Shown here: positions 14,101 to 22,967 of the stretch, piece after piece
Numbering within the stretch: position 1 is the stretch's first letter
Layout of the letters: each line of letters opens with the position of its first letter
DNA from: Euryodendron excelsum
Lineage: Eukaryota > Streptophyta > Magnoliopsida > Ericales > Pentaphylacaceae
Assembly (NCBI GenBank): GCA_033060915.1
Contig: CM065383.1
Coordinates: forward strand, 17,327,501 to 17,391,500
Direction of reading: 5' to 3'
Length of the DNA: 64,000 nucleotides
Notes under the pieces: model-generated
Database searches by the model: none
What the model saw: only the letters and a program-made list of their open reading frames with translations
Told to the model about the DNA's origin: nothing
Translations under genes and position numbers: made by a program

Positions 14101-15587
14101 TACCTATAATGGCCTTGAAATGGAGTCAACAACTCTTAAAGCCTTAAAATAAATTGTGCAACTAAATAGTCAGTATAGTAGCTTTACAACATGCTACAAA
14201 TTTTGCCAACACAGTAAAAATAGCCACAAGTTTCTATTTGACACTTTTTCATAGTGTGGCTTTTCCAATATAAAAAATTATAGACTAATGTAAATTTCAA
14301 AAAATCATGGAGGCAACTAATGTAATGCACAACCAACCAACCAAGGTGATTAACCATATGCCCATAAAACAAACACATAATCTCTAGTTTTCTATAAGAA
14401 TTTTTTATTTGGTGAGCTTTCATTAATTGATTTTGTTTTGTAAAAACCTTACGAGACATGAATGAAAGGCCCCATTTGGGTTTCTGATATTTTGGTTGGG
14501 CCTATGTGCACTTAATATGCTATTGATTTGGTTGGATTGTAGTGTGGGCCTACTTTAATTATGATAGAAGCCCGTTATGGGAGGGCCTTAATTAGACTAC
14601 TATATATATTGGCTAGGTCCCTCTCTACTCCAAATCTAGAATTTTCTTTTCCCACATTGAGAGTTGTCATATTGTGGAGAAAGAAAGGAAGACCTAGTTC
14701 TATTTGCACGAACAAATTCATCTTTTGGAATAAAAATTCGTAATCTCTCTCTCTCTCTTGAGGAAATATTAGGAATTTTAAATAACTCAAATTCAAATTC
14801 CACACCTAATGTAGAATATAAAAAAAGTAGGGATTAATGTTGATACAAAGGAAGAAGAATTTTGCAAGAGTGAGAGTATATTGAGAGACTACAAGGAAAT
14901 AGATAATAAAGTGGGTTAAAACTATATTTACAGTTAAAGATATCGAAAAGAAGAACAAGAATAAAAAAAATAATGCTTTTTTTATTTGTTTTTTTCATTA
15001 TTTCCACATAGAGGTGGACATGGGCCCGAGAGACCAATAGGCCCACCTATAAATTATGGGGCTTGGGAATTTTTTTAGGCCCGATTAATGTGATGGGCTG
15101 GCTTGAAAATTGTCTTTGAAGCCCGACCTTACTCGAAATATATATAAAATAATATATTTTGATATTTTAATATATATGTATATATATGTAATTAAACTTT
15201 ACATTATTCAATATTATTTTTAGAGGAAAAAAATATTTATTAAACAAATTTTAGGTTAAATAGGAGGGCTTGGACGGGCTTGAGAATGTAATTTTTTTAA
15301 TTAGGCAGGCTTGGGATTTAGTTTTAGGGGATTTATTTCTAGTGTAGGCTCGGTTCGAGCCTTGCCAGGCCCGCCCATTGGTCACCCCTACTTCCACATG
15401 CATTTACGTTTGCCATGAGGCTTAGTTAGATATTATATTAAAAGCATTTTTATTAATGTGCATAAATAGTTATATATGAGTGAGGTACGCTATGTGCCCT
15501 TTCTCAACTTGGAATGGCCTTTTTACTATTTGGCATATAAATTTTATGTTGTTTGTGATGTTTTGTTGTTTGATCTTCCCCTTTTTT

Positions 15588-15633
<46 letters not shown>

Positions 15634-16125
15634 AAAAACCAAATATCTGCCTCTTTCCTCATCTTCCTTCTCCCTTCTCTCTCTTCCACCCACCCATTCC
15701 TGTAGGATTAGGGTTGGGTTATTAACTTTATATGAAAAATGCAATGTCAAATATTGTTTCTCTTTCGATTTATTTGCTATCAATTATGAAGCATGGATAC
15801 AAAATACGAACGTGGCACACATCAATTTTCAAAGGTCTGTGCAGGGATAGAGCAAAAAAAAATATTTTTATACATTTGTATATAATGTATATGAATGTAA
15901 CATCCACAAGTTATCAATAAGTTTCGCTAGAGTGTTTTAGGCTTGTCTATTAAAAAATAAATAAATAAAAATTTAAGACACACCAATTGGCATTTTTGAC
16001 ACATATACCGGTGTGTCCGAAGAGTATGTGTATCGGACACGGATACAACACTCTAAACTGAGTATCCTTGCTTCCTAGGCTATCTGAGAATTTTTAATTT
16101 TTTCCTCAAAAGAGAAATTTTTTTT

Positions 16126-16156
<31 letters not shown>

Positions 16157-18700
16157 GGGGGGTGTTGGTATTATTGCAGTTTTGACAAGCTGTGGTAGTT
16201 TTTTGGCTTGATGGTTACAATACTTGTGCCAATTAGCTAATTTCAAGTTGCTATGATGACAAAAGTATCCATTCACTTGATAAAATGATATTCATAGCCC
16301 ATCCAATGGGAGAAGTCCAGTGGTCAAGTAATAGTGAGTACTCAGTGGTCATCCCTAATAAATTGTGGCACGTGGTGCGTGTATACATCAGCAACTTAAT
16401 TTTGTGGAGTAATGGAGAGACTTTTAAAGAAACATCCTATCAGATTTTGTCAAATGGTATTTTTTCTTAAAAATTTTTTCACTACTCCACTAACTCAGGT
16501 TGCTAACTCAGGTTGCTGATGTATTCACACATTACGTATCACTATTTAATATGAATTACCGCTGAGTACTCAATACTACCTAATCACTAGACATTTTTTT
16601 TCAGCCCATGTGATTTACTTGTGTGCAAATTTTGGGCATCTATTCTTTACACCTTCCTATGTGGTAATTATGGCCTTTTTTTGTTTTTATTTAGAGCACC
16701 GATACTTTAGGCCACAAGTATTGAATTAATTGCAGATTTTTTATCAGTAACTTGCTTCCTGGACACCTTGTATTACATGGTCTCTAAGATCTGTGTATTT
16801 CAGGCCCGTTTGGTACTGCTTTTTTGTCAAGATTTTTTCTAGCTTTTTTGCTTTTCTGGCCTTGCTTTACCTAAAGATAAGCAAAAAAGCAAAAACAAAA
16901 AAGTTAGAAAAACCTAGCTTTTTTGCTTATAACTTAAAAAAAAACTAGGCGAAAAAGCTGTACCAAAGGGGCCCGAATCATATTGTGCCTTGAGCTTATG
17001 ATGTTACTTTAAGCACGTTCTTCTGATTGAAGCTTATATTATTTTATGTGAGCTTAGTTCAATGCTTTAGTGGAAGTAATTGCTTTTCATGGACTTCTAT
17101 TATGCTTGTGGAGAACACTCTTGATGGTTAGTGCCAGTTATTAGGAAATTCTTTTTGAGAGGAAAAACCCGCTTTCTCGAAAACTCGCTTCCAGAACAGA
17201 GACGAAATGCTTTTGCAATTTTAGGAGAAACTTGTAGGAAAACGATTCTGAAATGCTTCCGAAACTCAACATAATTTAAGAAAACTTGTCAGAAACTCTT
17301 AAAAAATATCTTGAAAACTATCTAGAAACTTGTTTCTCATAATTTTTTAGTATTTTTCACTCTCTCAAATCTTATTATTTAATTAACAATAATATAGTTT
17401 ATTTTAATAAAAATCTATAGATAATGTGTATTATTAGTATTTTACTTATCATAATAATATTCTAAATACTTTATATGGCTTTTTTAGGAAAAACTTTGAG
17501 GAAATGATTCTGAAATGCTTCCGAAACTCAACATAATTTAAGAAAACTTGTCAGAAACTCTTAAAAAATATATTGAAACTCTCTAGAAACTTGTTTCTCA
17601 TAATTTTTTAGTATTTTTCACTCTCGCAAATCTTATTATTTAATTAACAATAATATAGTTTATTTTAATAAAAATCTATAGATAATGTGTATTATTAGTA
17701 TTTTACTTATCATAATAGTATTCTAAATACTTTATATGGCTTTTTTTTTTGGGGGTTGGGGGGGGGGGGTTGGTTAATATATTTTTAAAAAATATTTTAT
17801 TTTGTTTTATATTACCTAGCGTTTCCCGTATCCTGTTATATTTTTAGGCCACGTTTAGTTGTTTTCCATTTCCATTTCCCATATCATTTCTTGTTTCTGC
17901 TTCCGGTTCTGGCAACTATCCGTTAGTCTATGTAATATAATATGTGAATGTGGTTTGGGTATAAAATTTTTTGTTAGCCAAATGACCTTGAAATGTTTTT
18001 GTTAGTAAGTTGTAAACAATAAGGGGTTTTCCCTTTTATTTTTTGTCCTTTTTTTCTTTCCTGCAGTTCTGTTTTGGACTGTTTCTTCATAAATTGACAT
18101 TTTACTTGTGTATTCAGCTTGTCAGATTTGAGTGCAGTTATATGCTTTTCCCGCATAACTTTAATGATACCAAATAGGATCTCCTCCAAATACATTTCCC
18201 TTGGTTTGCAGTAGCTGAGCAGACATCTCTCGTAGGTTTAGTCAGATTGGTCTCGCAGTTTAGCTTTCTAAAGATGGTGGTTCATTTGAAATTCATAACA
18301 TTGGTAGATTGTTTGTTACTGTAATTGGTAGGCATCATAGTTTTCTAAGCTTAGATGCACGTATGCCATGTAATATCAACTGACGTGGTGCAGTTATTGT
18401 AGATTTTAACTTGTAGTATGGTAGGGTTATACTTGCTGTGATTTTCTACAATGATTTGAACCTGGCGTATACGGTCCTGGTTTATCTGTTTCATTCCTTA
18501 TGTTTATTTTATTATGTCCTTCTCAGGCTGCAAACTACCTGAACATCAAGAGCCTGCTGGATCTGACATGCCAGACAGTTGCAGACATGATAAAAGGAAA
18601 AACTCCTGAGGAAATCCGCAAGACCTTCAGCATCAAGAATGACTTCACACCCGAAGAGGAGGAACAGGTTCGTAGAGAGAACCAGTGGGCATTTGAGTAA
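2148..18700 (+). CDS. SKP1: SKP1-like protein, SCF ubiquitin ligase adaptor (join 2148..2441, 18527..18700)
   Basis: SKP1 bridges F-box proteins to cullin-1 in SCF E3 ubiquitin ligases, in nucleus and cytosol. Exon 1 gives 98 residues and exon 2 gives 57, for a 155-aa protein, close to the ~160 aa of plant SKP1/ASK proteins. Residues 5-65 form the BTB/POZ-like fold ([29 protein letters not shown]). The C-terminal Skp1 domain starts near [10 protein letters not shown] and continues through [27 protein letters not shown] and the family-typical end NQWAFE. The ATG at 2148 matches family N-termini ([15 protein letters not shown]); the frame is open a few codons further upstream, but only from a TTG. 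The exons join in phase at LFDLIL/AANYL with a gtaacc donor and a tctcag acceptor, a junction used in plant SKP1 genes. The exons look intact, so the gene is probably functional despite its exceptional intron. Confidence 0.95.
3187..3590 (+). repeat. 275-bp dispersed repeat, one full and one partial tandem copy
   Basis: A unit beginning near GTGGGCCCAAGCTATG and containing GGTTGGGCTATTC, ATTGATCTCA(T/C)GCGTT and GGTGTATTGATCAAGTTCTTAA is followed by a second start of the same unit at about 3461. That second copy runs to the left LTR at 3591. A matching 1.5-unit block is found at 12984-13352. The LTR element at 3591 sits at the same point in the unit (after CTAACATT) where the other copies continue, so it probably inserted into an existing copy. 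I do not recognise the family. Confidence 0.6.
3591..3938 (-). repeat. 3' LTR of the gag-only gypsy element
   Basis: This copy runs from TGATTAGAACCC to GTCTCGTATCA and matches 11212-11561 along its length with scattered substitutions. It contains AATTGGTAACAATTAAAG and GAGCATGCTTTTAACAGCCT, both present in the partner. Confidence 0.82.
3939..3954 (-). other. polypurine tract of the gag-only gypsy element
   Basis: On the minus strand the bases just before the 3' LTR read AAGGGGATGAGAA, a purine run in the right position to prime plus-strand synthesis. Confidence 0.55.
3955..4252 (-). pseudogene. terminal coding remnant of the gypsy element next to the 3' LTR
   Basis: A minus-strand frame with the run [15 protein letters not shown] lies against the polypurine tract. 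Plant chromovirus polyproteins often end in a similar LEDK stretch after the integrase, so this may be the very end of a lost pol. The upstream part ([18 protein letters not shown]) is unrecognised. No integrase catalytic motif precedes it. Confidence 0.4.
4334..4920 (-). pseudogene. unrecognised lysine-rich coding remnants inside the gypsy element
   Basis: Two minus-strand frames (4334-4615 and the later part of 4700-5023) encode charged, helix-prone peptides such as [15 protein letters not shown] and [14 protein letters not shown]. They are neither pol nor known gag domains. They lie directly after the chaperonin fragment and may be further captured host sequence or an element-specific region. 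Confidence 0.3.
4924..5148 (-). pseudogene. mitochondrial-type chaperonin CPN60 (HSP60) gene fragment captured in the retroelement
   Basis: Read on the minus strand, this stretch gives [19 protein letters not shown], then [14 protein letters not shown], and, after a one-base frameshift near position 5013, EGMK followed by [19 protein letters not shown]. This follows the order in mitochondrial CPN60 (ISANGEREIGELIAKAMEKV, GVITI, VEGMK, SPYFI, QKCELE), the stretch between the equatorial and apical domains. Only about 75 residues are covered and the frame is broken, so it cannot make a chaperonin. It lies within the LTR-bounded body and is cut on its 5' side by the nested repeat at 5156. Capture of a host transcript by the element is the likely origin (inference). 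Confidence 0.8.
5156..6999 (-). repeat. nested repeat copy A (about 1.84 kb)
   Basis: Copy A of a repeat that recurs inverted at 7610-8965 (B) and directly, as its right half only, at 8995-9993 (C). Landmarks on the minus strand are AACTCGATCCATT, GGTTTTAACTACTACAT, GTGTTAAGTAGATCAA, TTAGCAACCTCCAT and GACATAAAAACATTTCG. TTTTTGGCATTGTTG, just before TTAGCAACC, resembles a degraded tRNA-Asp-type primer binding site, so this may be a non-autonomous LTR-element relative. No coding capacity is evident; a minus frame at 6375-6596 ([18 protein letters not shown]) is shared with copy C. Confidence 0.65.
7000..7609. other. spacer between inverted repeat copies A and B
   Basis: AT-rich sequence with a (TA)n run (7185-7204) and long T tracts (about 7319-7340 and 7468-7487). 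It is not matched elsewhere in the window as far as I can see, and no gene is visible. Confidence 0.5.
7610..8965 (+). repeat. nested repeat copy B, inverted relative to A and C
   Basis: Copy B is the reverse complement of copy A, with an internal deletion corresponding to about 6060-6500 of A (the junction is near 8025). It contains TTTTTGGCGGCGTTG, nearer to the tRNA-Asp-type PBS TGGCGCCGTTGCC than copy A, then TTAGCAACCTCCATCTC, and ends at AACTCGATCCATTC, where A also ends. The A-B arrangement can form a long hairpin. Confidence 0.65.
8995..9993 (-). repeat. nested repeat copy C, right half of the family
   Basis: Copy C is collinear with 6012-6999 of copy A (GACATAAAAACATTTCGAAC to GGGACTCTGATTGTAC). 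It carries a minus-strand frame of 99 codons (9315-9614; [18 protein letters not shown]) also partly present in A. I do not recognise this peptide. Copy C abuts B head-on and ends where the host gypsy element resumes. Confidence 0.62.
10079..11169 (-). pseudogene. gag remnant continuous with an unrecognised C-terminal region
   Basis: The minus-strand frame starts near the PBS and runs through [20 protein letters not shown] and then [20 protein letters not shown]. It continues with the Retrotrans_gag end [19 protein letters not shown] and [16 protein letters not shown]. The stop (position 10949-10951) replaces a probable CAG by TAG. The usual middle of gag is missing. After the gag homology, about 240 further residues stay in frame to TAA at 10076-10078 without a zinc knuckle or protease; motifs include [20 protein letters not shown] and [12 protein letters not shown] do not recognise this part. 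It could be captured host coding sequence or an element-specific domain. Confidence 0.65.
11195..11209 (-). other. primer binding site, initiator tRNA-Met type
   Basis: The minus strand reads TGGTATCAGAGCAGG, starting two bases from the 5' LTR edge. TGGTATCAGAGC is the standard plant retrotransposon PBS for initiator tRNA-Met. Confidence 0.85.
11212..11561 (-). repeat. 5' LTR of the gag-only gypsy element
   Basis: Direct partner of 3591-3938, with ends TGATAAGAACCC and CTCATATCA in plus orientation. It adjoins the PBS, which makes it the 5' LTR on the minus strand. Confidence 0.82.
11562..12520. other. SKP1 intron sequence, no gene recognised
   Basis: A 110-codon frame at 11671-12003 carries T-rich, cysteine-scattered low-complexity peptide and is probably chance. 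The sequence from about 12440 to 12520 (ending CAAGTGGGAGAA) resembles the internal 3' end and polypurine tract of the LTR-like repeat that follows. Confidence 0.45.
12521..12920 (+). repeat. LTR-like repeat, copy 1
   Basis: Begins TGTTAGAATT directly after the purine-rich AAGTGGGAGAA, the typical border of polypurine tract and LTR in plant Ty1/copia elements. It contains CCCGTTATGAGAGGGCCTTA and ACTATATATATTGGCTAG, shared with copies at 13385-13711 (inverted) and 14391-14740 (direct). ATATATATTGGCTAGG could be its TATA region. Confidence 0.55.
12984..13352 (+). repeat. 275-bp dispersed repeat, second block
   Basis: This block is collinear with 3187-3590. It has TTGGCCCAACCTGTGGTATG, then CACCCAGCTAGGATG and CGTGGGCGTCGGCTAGG, and then restarts at 13250 with GGCCCAGCCAGTGGTAT. 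It ends within the second unit, abutting the inverted LTR-like copy at 13385. Confidence 0.55.
13385..13711 (-). repeat. LTR-like repeat, copy 2 (inverted)
   Basis: On the minus strand it reads GTTAGAATTTTTCGTTTCGTG, then TACTGTATATATTGGTTAGG, matching copies 1 and 3. Homology to copy 1 continues beyond the LTR start into CTTTCAAACTACAATTA, so part of the internal 3' region is present. Confidence 0.5.
14391..14740 (+). repeat. LTR-like repeat, copy 3
   Basis: Shares GTGGGCCTACTTTAATTATG, AGCCCGTTATGGGAGGGCCT and ACTATATATATTGGCTAGG with copy 1 in the same orientation, but with an altered start. Copies 1 and 3 might be the two LTRs of one decayed element with copy 2 inserted between them, or independent solo LTRs. 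Confidence 0.5.
15010..15391. mobile_element. MITE-like inverted repeat, family M1 copy 1
   Basis: The ends pair imperfectly: GAGGTGGACATGGGCC on the left and GGCCCGCCCATTGGTCACC on the right, with an AT-rich centre. A diverged copy lies at 39504-39830 with the same edges and the shared motif GGGCTTGGAATTATTTTTTAG. Ends of the form (TA)GGGGTGG...CCACCCCTA are common in plant hAT-like MITEs. Confidence 0.5.
15589..15638 (+). repeat. homopolymer block C35A15
   Basis: A run of 35 C is followed directly by 15 A. It is mirrored by T18G27 at 16118-16162, so the two blocks are reverse complements and could pair. The length of such runs may be affected by sequencing or assembly error. Confidence 0.85.
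16118..16162 (+). repeat. homopolymer block T18G27
   Basis: Eighteen T followed by 27 G. It is the inverted counterpart of C35A15 some 500 bp upstream. The G run could form quadruplex or triplex structures. Confidence 0.85.
16803..16974. mobile_element. short MITE-like inverted repeat (about 172 bp)
   Basis: The ends are GGCCCGTTTGGTAC and, inverted, GGGCCCCTTTGGTAC, and the interior is largely self-complementary (GCTTTTTTGC and GCAAAAAAGC). The form and the GTTTGGTAC end resemble hAT-type MITEs. No clean target duplication was found. Confidence 0.55.
17221..17742 (+). repeat. tandem duplication, period 262 bp, two copies
   Basis: GATTCTGAAATGCTTCCG begins at 17244 and again at 17506, and the two units stay almost identical through CTTTATATGGCTTTTT. 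The few differences suggest a recent duplication. T and G runs (17741-17772) follow. Similar AAACTTGTTTCT-rich sequence occurs near 34980-35180. Confidence 0.85.
18527..18700 (+). CDS. SKP1: SKP1 exon 2 (C-terminal 57 residues)
   Basis: This exon follows a pyrimidine-rich acceptor ending tctcag and encodes the helical Skp1 C-terminal domain that contacts F-box proteins, from [12 protein letters not shown] to NQWAFE and a TAA stop at 18698-18700. It contains no internal stops or frameshifts. It was paired with the exon at 2148-2441 because together they rebuild an uninterrupted SKP1 in correct phase. The 3' UTR follows, probably to about 18850. Confidence 0.94.
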   Translation, partial: AANYLNIKSLLDLTCQTVADMIKGKTPEEIRKTFSIKNDFTPEEEEQVRRENQWAFE

Positions 18701-19321
18701 GAAATTTGAAGTATGGTAAAAGCAAACTTGCAAAGAAACAGGTATCTATAAATATGGCCGATGGTATAGTGCTATAATGTTTTATGTATGCTCGTACTTT
18801 GAATCTATTGTTCTCTGTTTTGCCCTCTCTTCAACATAGGAGCTCTTTGAAATGTAAATAACAGCTGGATTCTGGTGGTTTTATTGGTGCTGTTTGGGAA
18901 CCTTGGAACAGCTTGCAATCTCGCCTTTAATTTCATTTGATATGATTCTCTGATTTATTGTGGGATGCTTGGATGTGCAGACGCGATTAAATGCATAAAA
19001 TCGTGTTATGCATGAATGCATTTTCACGGATGGCGATTGTAATCTTGTGGGTGAGCGAGCAGCGTGTGCTATCAATTGCCAACTGCTTTCTTTCTGGTTT
19101 CTCCATGCTCGGTTTTTTTGTTTGTCTCTTCTTGTAATGTCATTACTCATTATCATAGGTTGAATAACCGTGCATTCAGCATTCCAAATCCCTTTTGTTT
19201 TTCTATCAATCGTGTTATGCATGTTGCATGTTGTTGCAGTATTCAATTGACATATAGGCATGCTTGAGAAAAGTAAGAGTACATAGTTCACTAGCAGTTC
19301 AAGTATCATCATCTCCTAATC
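18701..19321 (+). other. SKP1 3' UTR and intergenic DNA
   Basis: No gene is seen. The first 150 bases are probably SKP1 3' UTR. Frames on both strands near 18881-19312 are without family features. Confidence 0.5.
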
Positions 19322-20410
19322 AGTTTCGGGACATCTTTAACCCAAAATTTTTAAATTTATATTTATTTTGGCATCTTTTACAAATTTAAAGTTCATGGGT
19401 CTTACTTTTTTATAGTGTTATTTTAACCCTCCTAACTTTCATATCACTATTCATTCTTCAAATCACTATTGTTTATATAAAAAAAAATTAAAAATCACAT
19501 ATTGTGCTTCTATTTTATTCAAAATATAATTATTAATTACTATATTTTAATTTAAATTGTAATTATTTACACACATTTAATTAAAATTGAATTATTTAAT
19601 ATTTTTTAAACTAAATGATCTATTTATGAAATTATAAATTAAATTACATTAAAAAATTGAAAAACAAAAAAACTCATTAAAAACTAATGAAATATATTTA
19701 ACAATAATTAATGTACAATATGATCTTTAAGTATTAGTGAATGATTTAGAAAGGTCATTGTTAATGTAATTGTTTTGTTATCATTCAAGTTGAAATTATT
19801 TTTTGCTTTCAATGAATGTTGAAACTTTAATTGTCATTAAAATTTGGTAGAAATAGATTGATTAATTTTTAAATAAAATATTCAAAATGAAATGGTGTAG
19901 TAGTAAAATAAAAAATAATTTATTGATTTCATATATTAAAATAATTTTATTATAAATAAATAATTAGTAAAATAAAAATAATTTGTTAATTTCATATATA
20001 AATAATAATTTTAAGATAAATAAAAACGATTAAAATATAAATAACTTATTTATTTCACATATAAAAATATCTCAAATTAAATAAATATTTAATGAAGTAA
20101 AAAAATTAATGAATTAATTGTAAACTTAAATTAAATATTTATTAAAATATTATTTAAATAGTAAATAATGTATTTTTAGACTTAAAACAACAATTAGTAC
20201 AACGGTCTCACATGATTAGTGTTTTGGGTCTACATAAATAGTAAAATGAAGTGGTATTCAAAATCTTTTGAAGGCTTTCAAATTTGAAGGCTCCAAATGA
20301 AAGTCACCTTTATTTTTTAAAATTTTTAAAGAAATGAAGGTGGGTTAGAAGAGCATTTTGCATCTCATTTTTAAATTTGAAGATTTAAAGGTGGGTTGGA
20401 GATGCTCTCA
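19322..20410. mobile_element. PIF/Harbinger-type MITE-like element
   Basis: The left end, GGACATCTTTAACCCA, and the right end, inverted GAGCATCTCCAACCCACC, form imperfect terminal inverted repeats. The terminal regions match those of the longer element at 20740-22330 (AAATTTGAAGGCTCC, ATTAAATATTTATTAAAATAT). The core is AT-rich and non-coding. The target duplication is not clear. Confidence 0.6.
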
Positions 20411-20739
20411 TTCCCCAAGTCATGATGTTCCATTTGCTACAAAACCATTTTAATAGTTACTTGGATGAAGGTGACAGAAACCCAACAAAGAAAAAAAAAA
20501 GGTAGAAAGGGAAAAAGAGAATGCATTAGCATCCATGCATGTATTGTTCGGCCAAATTTGAATTTTCGTATGGCATATCCATTTTGTTCAATATGTACAT
20601 GTATTATATCCAGTACTATCCTGGTCTAATCTTAGCCATCATGACCTTACCTGGCAAGCTATATAACAACCATGGACATTATAGGGGGAGGATGATAGTT
20701 ATAAATTCGGAAGATTATTATCCTAGTATCCATGTGTAA

Positions 20740-22330
20740 TAGCGTCTCCAATACACCTTCAAAATTTTAAATTTAGTTCTTCACTTTACTTTTATTTCTT
20801 CAAAAATTTAAAGAAATGTAGGAGGCCTTCATTTGCCACCTTCAAATTTGAAAGCTCTCCAAAATTTTTGAAGGCCTGTTCATTTTATTTTTCATGTGGG
20901 GCTAAAGCATTAATTATGTGAGACTCTTGTATCAATAATTGTTTTTAAGTCTAAATAGTGCATTATTTACTATTTAAATAATATTTTAATAAATATTTAA
21001 TTTAAAATTTTAATAAATCATTAATTTTTTTTACTTTGTTAAATATTTATTTAATTTGAAATTTTTTTTATATGAGGAATAAATAAATTATTTATATTTT
21101 ACTTGCTTTTATTTATCTCAAAATTATTATTTATATATGAAATTAAAATTTTTTTTTATTTTACTAATTATTTATTTATACTAAAATTATTTTAATCCAT
21201 GGAATCAATGAATTCTTTTTTTTTTTTTATCTTACTACTCTACCTTTTCACTTTTATTTTTTTTTTAGACAAATTTATGAATTAATCAATCTATTTCTAC
21301 TAGCTTCCACTAACAATTAAAATTTTAACATCCATTGAAAACAGAAAATAATTTTAACTAGAATAATAACAAAAATACTATTCTCTGTTGACTTGAATGT
21401 AGATGGTGAGCAAGTGTCGGTTATAATGCATACTGATTCTTCTAGTCGCCCTACTGGAAGGAAGAAAAAAAAGACGAGAAAAAGGTTGAAAGTTGATAAG
21501 AGTCAACTTCTTGCCAAAATGTATGAGGGAAATAACGAAATCTTTGAGATATTCAAGATAGGAGAAATGAAAAAAGATGAACAGCTTGCTCGAATGGAGA
21601 AGGACTCGTAGATGCGTTGTTACAAGCTGAAAATAAACGTTACAAATTACAGCTTGAACGTGAAAAACAAGATAAAGAAATTATGGAAAAAGACTGTGAT
21701 TCAATAACTGACCCGCTCGAGCGTGAATATTTTCAAGAAAAAAAATAAAAATTATTGAAAAAAGAACTCATGATTTCCAAATAAGTGGATCATCTTCTGG
21801 TTTTAGTCATGGTAATTTTAGTAACTTTAACCACTATGAAGGTGGGTATGAAGGAGCAGACTTGCCATCTTATTAGTGTTTGTAATTTTAATCTTTCAAG
21901 TCTCATTTTATGTATTTTAATTAGTTCCTTATTGTACTTTAATTTTTGTTAAATGTATTTCATTAGTTTGTAATGGGGTTTTTGTTTTTTTTAAAATTTT
22001 TAATGTAATTTAATTTGCAATTTCATGGGCAGATTATTTAGTTTAAAAAATATTAAAAAATTTAATTTTAATTAAATATTTGGTAAATAATTACAATTAA
22101 AATTAAAATTAAAATATGATAAAAATAATTACACTTTGAATAAAATGAGAGCATAATATGTAATTTTTAACTTTTTCACATAAAAAAATAATAATTTGAA
22201 GAATAAATAGTAAAATGAAGGTTGGGTGAGTTGTAGCAACAATATAAAAAAGTGAGACCGACGAAATTTAAATTTGAAAGAAGATGCCATAATAGAGATG
22301 ATTTAAAGGCTTTGGGTGGTGGAGATGCTC
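20740..22330 (+). mobile_element. PIF/Harbinger-type DNA transposon, decayed, with ORF1 remnant
   Basis: The left end, TAGCGTCTCCAATACACC, and the right end, inverted GAGCATCTCCACCACCC, are flanked by TAA on both sides (20737-20739 and 22331-22333). This is the 3-bp duplication expected of PIF/Harbinger elements. The interior carries the C-terminal part of an ORF1-type protein (21393-21876). No DDE transposase was found, so it is non-autonomous. Confidence 0.7.
21393..21876 (+). pseudogene. Harbinger ORF1 (Myb/NAM-associated type) C-terminal remnant
   Basis: RPTGRKKKKTRKR is followed by a charged helical stretch and then EKDCDSITDPLEREYFQEKK. That is the pattern of the Myb-like second protein of PIF/Harbinger elements (also annotated NAM-associated C-terminal domain), which helps the transposase enter the nucleus. 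The tail SSSGFSHGNFSNFNHYEGG also fits. Stops or frameshifts lie near 21609 and 21746. The N-terminal Myb/trihelix part is missing. Confidence 0.6.
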
Positions 22331-22333
22331 TAA

Positions 22334-22967
22334 CTCGGAAGTTTGAAAACAACAGCATCGCCTTCTGAAATGCTAGCTATCTCAGTAAATTCAGCATGTC
22401 ACTAGCGTATAAACTCTCATGTTAATCCCTAATAAAGCAAACACATTATGAAATAAATTAGGCGTGCTATAATATCAGGTACCAAGCTTGAACCAATGAA
22501 AAATCAAGAAACTTATAGTTCAAAAAGTAAAAGCAATCTGTGAGAAGATTGATTCTACATCAAAGAATGTTTCGAGTACAGTAAGTATCAAAGGGATGAG
22601 AGGCCAAAATACGTTTGAAAGAATATGGCATACCCCAGATTTCTATCTTGTGCAACACCAGTTAGTCTATCACCATGCCAGCATTCTGCACACAATGGCA
22701 CTCAGGTGAGCTCTACAATCTTTACTCAGCAACTTATTTCAGCTCCATCCTGTTCTTCTGCCAAAGGTGACTTCTTGTATCAGTCCATTAAAAAACATCA
22801 CTCGTATTCATCAAAATTTTATATCATCCTCACCAGCCAAGCCTTATCCTATATTTCAGGATGGCCATAGGTTTCCTGGTTTCTGAAATAGTACAATGAT
22901 GAGGACACAATTGTTACACTGTGCAGCAGAGTGAGAACTAGGTTTTCACTTCCCATTGGTGCAGAAA
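22334..22967. other. region between the Harbinger element and the PPR gene
   Basis: No separate gene seen. The 3' UTR of the minus-strand PPR gene probably occupies part of 22750-22967. An 81-codon plus-strand frame (22625-22870) has no family features. Confidence 0.5.

Larger units (their letters stand above)
2442..18526 (+). other. 16,085-bp SKP1 intron filled with transposable elements
   Basis: The intron runs from a GT donor after LFDLIL to the AG before AANYL. At least six classes of repeat lie inside it: an LTR element with a nested repeat complex, a 275-bp dispersed repeat, three copies of an LTR-like repeat, two MITE-like inverted repeats, a 262-bp tandem duplication and homopolymer blocks. 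No other host gene was recognised. SKP1 introns in compact plant genomes are short, so nearly all of this length is probably inserted sequence. Confidence 0.9.

Noticed and set aside
15476..15850. Proline-rich (+) and glycine-rich (-) frames
   Set aside because: They are translations of the C35A15 homopolymer block and have no independent support.
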